Source: a virus. Taken from it: 55,573 nucleotides of DNA. Of this stretch, positions 53,516 through 55,573 are shown in pieces; within the stretch, counting starts at the first letter, position 1; the number at the start of each line of letters is the position of its first letter. The position numbers and the translations under genes were made by a program. A model generated the notes under the pieces. The model was not told the origin of the DNA. It did not search any database and saw only the letters and a list, made by a program, of their open reading frames with translations. The stretch lies in IMG/VR virus record IMGVR_UViG_3300036829_000239, positions 1 to 55,573 of that record; one strand, written 5' to 3'.

Positions 53516-53930
53516 CGATGCGGGCCAGGATTTCGTTCATCCCGGCCGTGAAGCTCATGCGCATGAGGACGTACTCGTCGGTTCCCGCGGGCTCCATCTC
53601 CGCGACGGCGAGCCATTCGGAGAAGGCTTCGCCTGTCTCCTCCGAGTCGTACCCCACCTGGTACGGCTCGTCCCTCTCGCCTGCCAGCGCGGCCCTGACC
53701 CGGTCGGCCAGCCGGCCGCGTTCCCAGTCCATGCCGTCCGCCACCCGGCACGCGAAGTGCGCGATACGCGGGGAGGAGGCGAGCAGTTCCGCCGCCTTCG
53801 CCTCCACCCGGTGCACCGGCCACCCCGGGTTCAGGATCGCGACCTGCCCGCAGACCGCCGTCAGCGCTTCCTCGCACGCCTCCGGGCCGGCGGCGTGGTC
53901 CCCGCTTTTTTCCGGCTTGCTCTCGCTCAT
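53490..53930 (-). CDS. Hypothetical protein, 146 aa
   Basis: ATG 53930 was chosen because GGAGAGGACCCGGG precedes it and the operator motif lies further upstream. Acidic helical product (CEEALTAVCGQVAILNPGWP; RVADGMDWERGRLADRVRAA) with RMSFTAGMNEILARIDEW near the end. First gene of this leftward group. No known family. Confidence 0.6.
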   Translation of the reverse strand: MSESKPEKSGDHAAGPEACEEALTAVCGQVAILNPGWPVHRVEAKAAELLASSPRIAHFACRVADGMDWERGRLADRVRAALAGERDEPYQVGYDSEETGEAFSEWLAVAEMEPAGTDEYVLMRMSFTAGMNEILARIDEWKDVAG

Positions 53931-53977
53931 GCCCGGGTCCTCTCCCGTTGCCGTGCCCTCTCCCGGCACCAAAATTA

Positions 53978-53992
53978 CCATACACAAGTGGA
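53978..53992 (-). promoter_or_regulatory. Leftward promoter with 12-bp motif, opposite orientation
   Basis: Here the sense (minus) strand reads CCACTTGTGTATGGTAA; TATGGT (plus 53978-53983) serves as -10. This copy (53981-53992) is inverted relative to copies 1-3 and 6-7, showing that orientation is not fixed and favouring a protein-binding site over a plain promoter element. Confidence 0.5.
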
Positions 53993-53999
53993 GGCCCGC

Positions 54000-54236
54000 T
54001 TACCTGCCGGCGCGCTGCCCGCCGGGGGCCGGCGGCCAGTCCGGGTCTGCCTGCTCCGGCGCGACCCAGGCCGCCGCCGGCGGCTGCGGGTCGCTGGCCT
54101 CCACCCAGGCGGTCAGCGCCTCGACTGCCGCCTGCTGCAGCGTCAGCCCCTTCATCGCCGCCGCCGCCTTCACCCGGCGGTGCAGGTCCTCCGGGAACGG
54201 GGCCACCTGCAGCGCCTTCGCCCTCTCCCTAGCCAT
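54000..54236 (-). CDS. Ribbon-helix-helix protein, 78 aa
   Basis: The RHH fold is clear: strand (ALQVAPFPEDLH), helix (RRVKAAAAMKG), helix (TLQQAAVEALTAWVEA), then a disordered Pro/Gly tail. RHH proteins of the Arc/CopG class repress operators as dimers on short palindromes. It is directly upstream of a copy of the 12-bp motif, so it is the best single candidate for binding those sites. ATG 54236 overlaps the HNH gene by 8 nt. Confidence 0.75.
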   Translation of the reverse strand: MARERAKALQVAPFPEDLHRRVKAAAAMKGLTLQQAAVEALTAWVEASDPQPPAAAWVAPEQADPDWPPAPGGQRAGR

Positions 54237-54570
54237 CGTCTGTCGCTCCTTCCTGCCACGGGACCATCCGGAGGTCGTCGGTCAGCAGCACGGGGCCGAG
54301 CCGCCAGTGCAGCGCCGGCACCAGCTCCGGCAGCCGGTACCGGGACACGATCCAGCCGCCTGCCTCCGCCTCGCCGCGGTGATGGTGCATCCACCCGTGG
54401 CAGCCCGTCGTGCCGGTGCCGCACGCGGTGATGCGGTTCCGGGGGGCGTCCGGGCCGCCTCCGCTCCGCAGCTGCCGGTGGTGGCAGCTGCGGGGGAAGG
54501 AGTAGACGCTGCGGCCGCATCGGAAGCACTTCTCGTCGTCGCGCCGCAGCACGAGCGCCTCCACCCTCAC
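54229..54570 (-). CDS. HNH endonuclease, 113 aa
   Basis: CFRCGRSV (zinc pair), CHHRQLRSGGGPDAPRN (catalytic region with His-His), TACGTGTTGCHGWMHHHR (final His/Asn set) mark a small HNH nuclease with zinc. This class is frequent in phage genomes; in recombination modules it may assist DNA processing. GTG 54570 adjoins recT by one base. Confidence 0.75.
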   Translation of the reverse strand: MRVEALVLRRDDEKCFRCGRSVYSFPRSCHHRQLRSGGGPDAPRNRITACGTGTTGCHGWMHHHRGEAEAGGWIVSRYRLPELVPALHWRLGPVLLTDDLRMVPWQEGATDDG

Positions 54571-55573
54571 TAGCCCGCCTGCTGCTCGTGAGAGGAGACC
54601 TGTTCTATCACCTTCCGGGCAAATGCGGTGATCTGCGTCGTGATCGAGCCGAGGCCGGGGTCCTCGAACAGGCCGGCGAGCCAGTCTTCCAGCAGGCCGG
54701 CGGCCTGCACGGCGGCGGCGGGGGTGAGACGGCCGGGGTCCAGGTAGCCGGCGGACGGGCTGCCGCCGTTCATCAGGCCGGTGAGGACCGCGAGCCGGAC
54801 CGGTTCGTCGCTGCCGCCGCCGAAGCCGTACTCCCGGAACGCGGCGCGGATGCGGCCCAGCGCGTCCCGCCTGTCAGCCTGGGTGTACCTCGCGGGCGGC
54901 TCCGCGCCGCGGTCAGGCTCCGGCTCCGCCCCGGCGCGGGGCTGTTCCGGCTCCGCCTCCGGTGCGTGCTCTCCGGGCGGCCCGGGTTCCACCTCCCCGG
55001 CCACCGCGTGCCCCGGCTCGCCGGGTGCCGGGCCGGGGCCGTCGATCTCCTTCCGCTCCGGCGCGTCGGTCACCGCCGGCATGGTGCCGTCCGCTGCCGC
55101 CGCCCGCATCGACGCGGCGAGGTACTCCGCGGAGTGCGGCACCAGGTCGAACAGCCGGTGGATCGCCGTCTTGCGCCACATGTCCGGCGTGTGCGGCCCC
55201 TCGTCCGGCCACCCCGGGCCCCAGAACTTGTCGGTCTTCGCGAAGGACCGGTGCCGGGCGATCTCGGACCGGCCGAGGACGGCCGGCTGGGAGTAGCCGC
55301 CGCCGGCCATCGCCGCGTACGCGTACACGCCGGTGAGCGGCCCCCGGTCGTCGGTCCCGGCGAGGCCCTCCTGCCCGAATTCGTTGGCGTGGATGACGTG
55401 GTGGGGGAGGTCCATCTGTCCCGGGCGCCAGATGAACGTGTCGTTCGCGCGCACCGTGTGGCAGTGCACGGCGGTGACGCCGCCGGCCCGGTAGATCTGG
55501 TCGACCTCGCCCTTCCAGCTCACGATGCCGGTGACCTCGTAGATCTTGTCCCGGGAGTTGAAGAACGCGACGA
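54570..55573 (-). CDS. recT: RecT-type single-strand annealing protein, 5' end outside the window
   Basis: 334 codons are visible, and the frame is still open at the window edge. RecT signatures: VAFFNSRDKIYEVTGIVSWK, then KGEVDQIYRAGG, LPHHVIHANEFG, VYAYAAMAGGGYSQPAVLGR, RHRSFAKTDKFWGPGWPDEG, and MWRKTAIHRLFDLVPHSAEY. After about 150 residues comes a Pro/Glu-rich disordered linker and a C-terminal helical domain ending HEQQAG. Anneals complementary single strands during phage recombination and replication. Start codon lies beyond 55573. Confidence 0.85.
   Translation of the reverse strand, partial: VAFFNSRDKIYEVTGIVSWKGEVDQIYRAGGVTAVHCHTVRANDTFIWRPGQMDLPHHVIHANEFGQEGLAGTDDRGPLTGVYAYAAMAGGGYSQPAVLGRSEIARHRSFAKTDKFWGPGWPDEGPHTPDMWRKTAIHRLFDLVPHSAEYLAASMRAAAADGTMPAVTDAPERKEIDGPGPAPGEPGHAVAGEVEPGPPGEHAPEAEPEQPRAGAEPEPDRGAEPPARYTQADRRDALGRIRAAFREYGFGGGSDEPVRLAVLTGLMNGGSPSAGYLDPGRLTPAAAVQAAGLLEDWLAGLFEDPGLGSITTQITAFARKVIEQVSSHEQQAG

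Noticed and set aside
1-55573. Integrase, ParA or other lysogeny genes
   Set aside because: Looked for and not found; the Xre regulator and excisionase-like HTH protein alone do not show lysogeny.

Overview
This window is a GC-rich (about 70% by eye) actinobacteriophage-type genome segment. Host is most likely Streptomyces or a relative. Evidence: very high GC, many GTG starts in overlapping GTGA junctions, an Ltp-type lipoprotein, a DUF2637 membrane protein, an Lsr2-like protein and a full siphovirus head and tail gene set. I see no integrase. The window starts inside one gene (Ltp) and ends inside another (RecT), so neither genome end is visible.

Layout. (1) 1-1.72 kb: short leftward genes (lipoprotein, small membrane and HTH proteins) under short promoters that carry a recurring 12-bp near-palindrome. 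(2) 1.72-2.29 kb: a control region with leftward and rightward promoter-like signals, several hairpins and one arm (A) of a 108-bp inverted repeat. (3) 2.29-17.4 kb: rightward early genes, mostly small and translationally coupled: winged-helix, zinc-ribbon, DUF932 and ParB-like proteins. They are followed by a complete route to preQ0 and its insertion into DNA (dpdA, queC, queD, queE, folE). The folE gene is interrupted by a LAGLIDADG intein inside its zinc/active-site motif. After it come an Lsr2-like protein, a TerS-like protein with a Cys/His domain, a tandemly duplicated Cys/His gene and an Xre-type regulator. Arm B of the inverted repeat lies at the end of this block. (4) 17.4-17.82 kb: early/late boundary with a 12-bp-stem hairpin just before the first late gene. 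(5) 17.8-49.4 kb: late genes. These are fibre-like structural proteins including a 1365-residue repeat protein, a tRNA with an initiator-like C1:A72 mismatch, TerL, a portal-MuF fusion (apparent +1 frame break near its N-terminus), a multidomain protease/scaffold, two DUF2190 proteins around a lectin-like protein, capsid, connectors, tail tube, tail chaperones, a tape measure with lytic transglycosylase, minor tail proteins, endolysin and holin. Two HNH genes and two leftward membrane-protein genes interrupt this block. (6) 49.4-55.6 kb: leftward early genes ending with RHH, HNH and a RecT recombinase that runs off the window, again preceded by copies of the 12-bp motif.

How it works together. 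The 12-bp motif in front of leftward operons at both ends and of two rightward early units suggests one regulator for the early regulon. FolE, QueD, QueE and QueC would make preQ0 from GTP, and DpdA would exchange it for guanine in phage DNA to evade restriction. TerS/TerL, portal-MuF, protease/scaffold and capsid build the head. The tail genes follow in normal siphovirus order up to the lysis pair.
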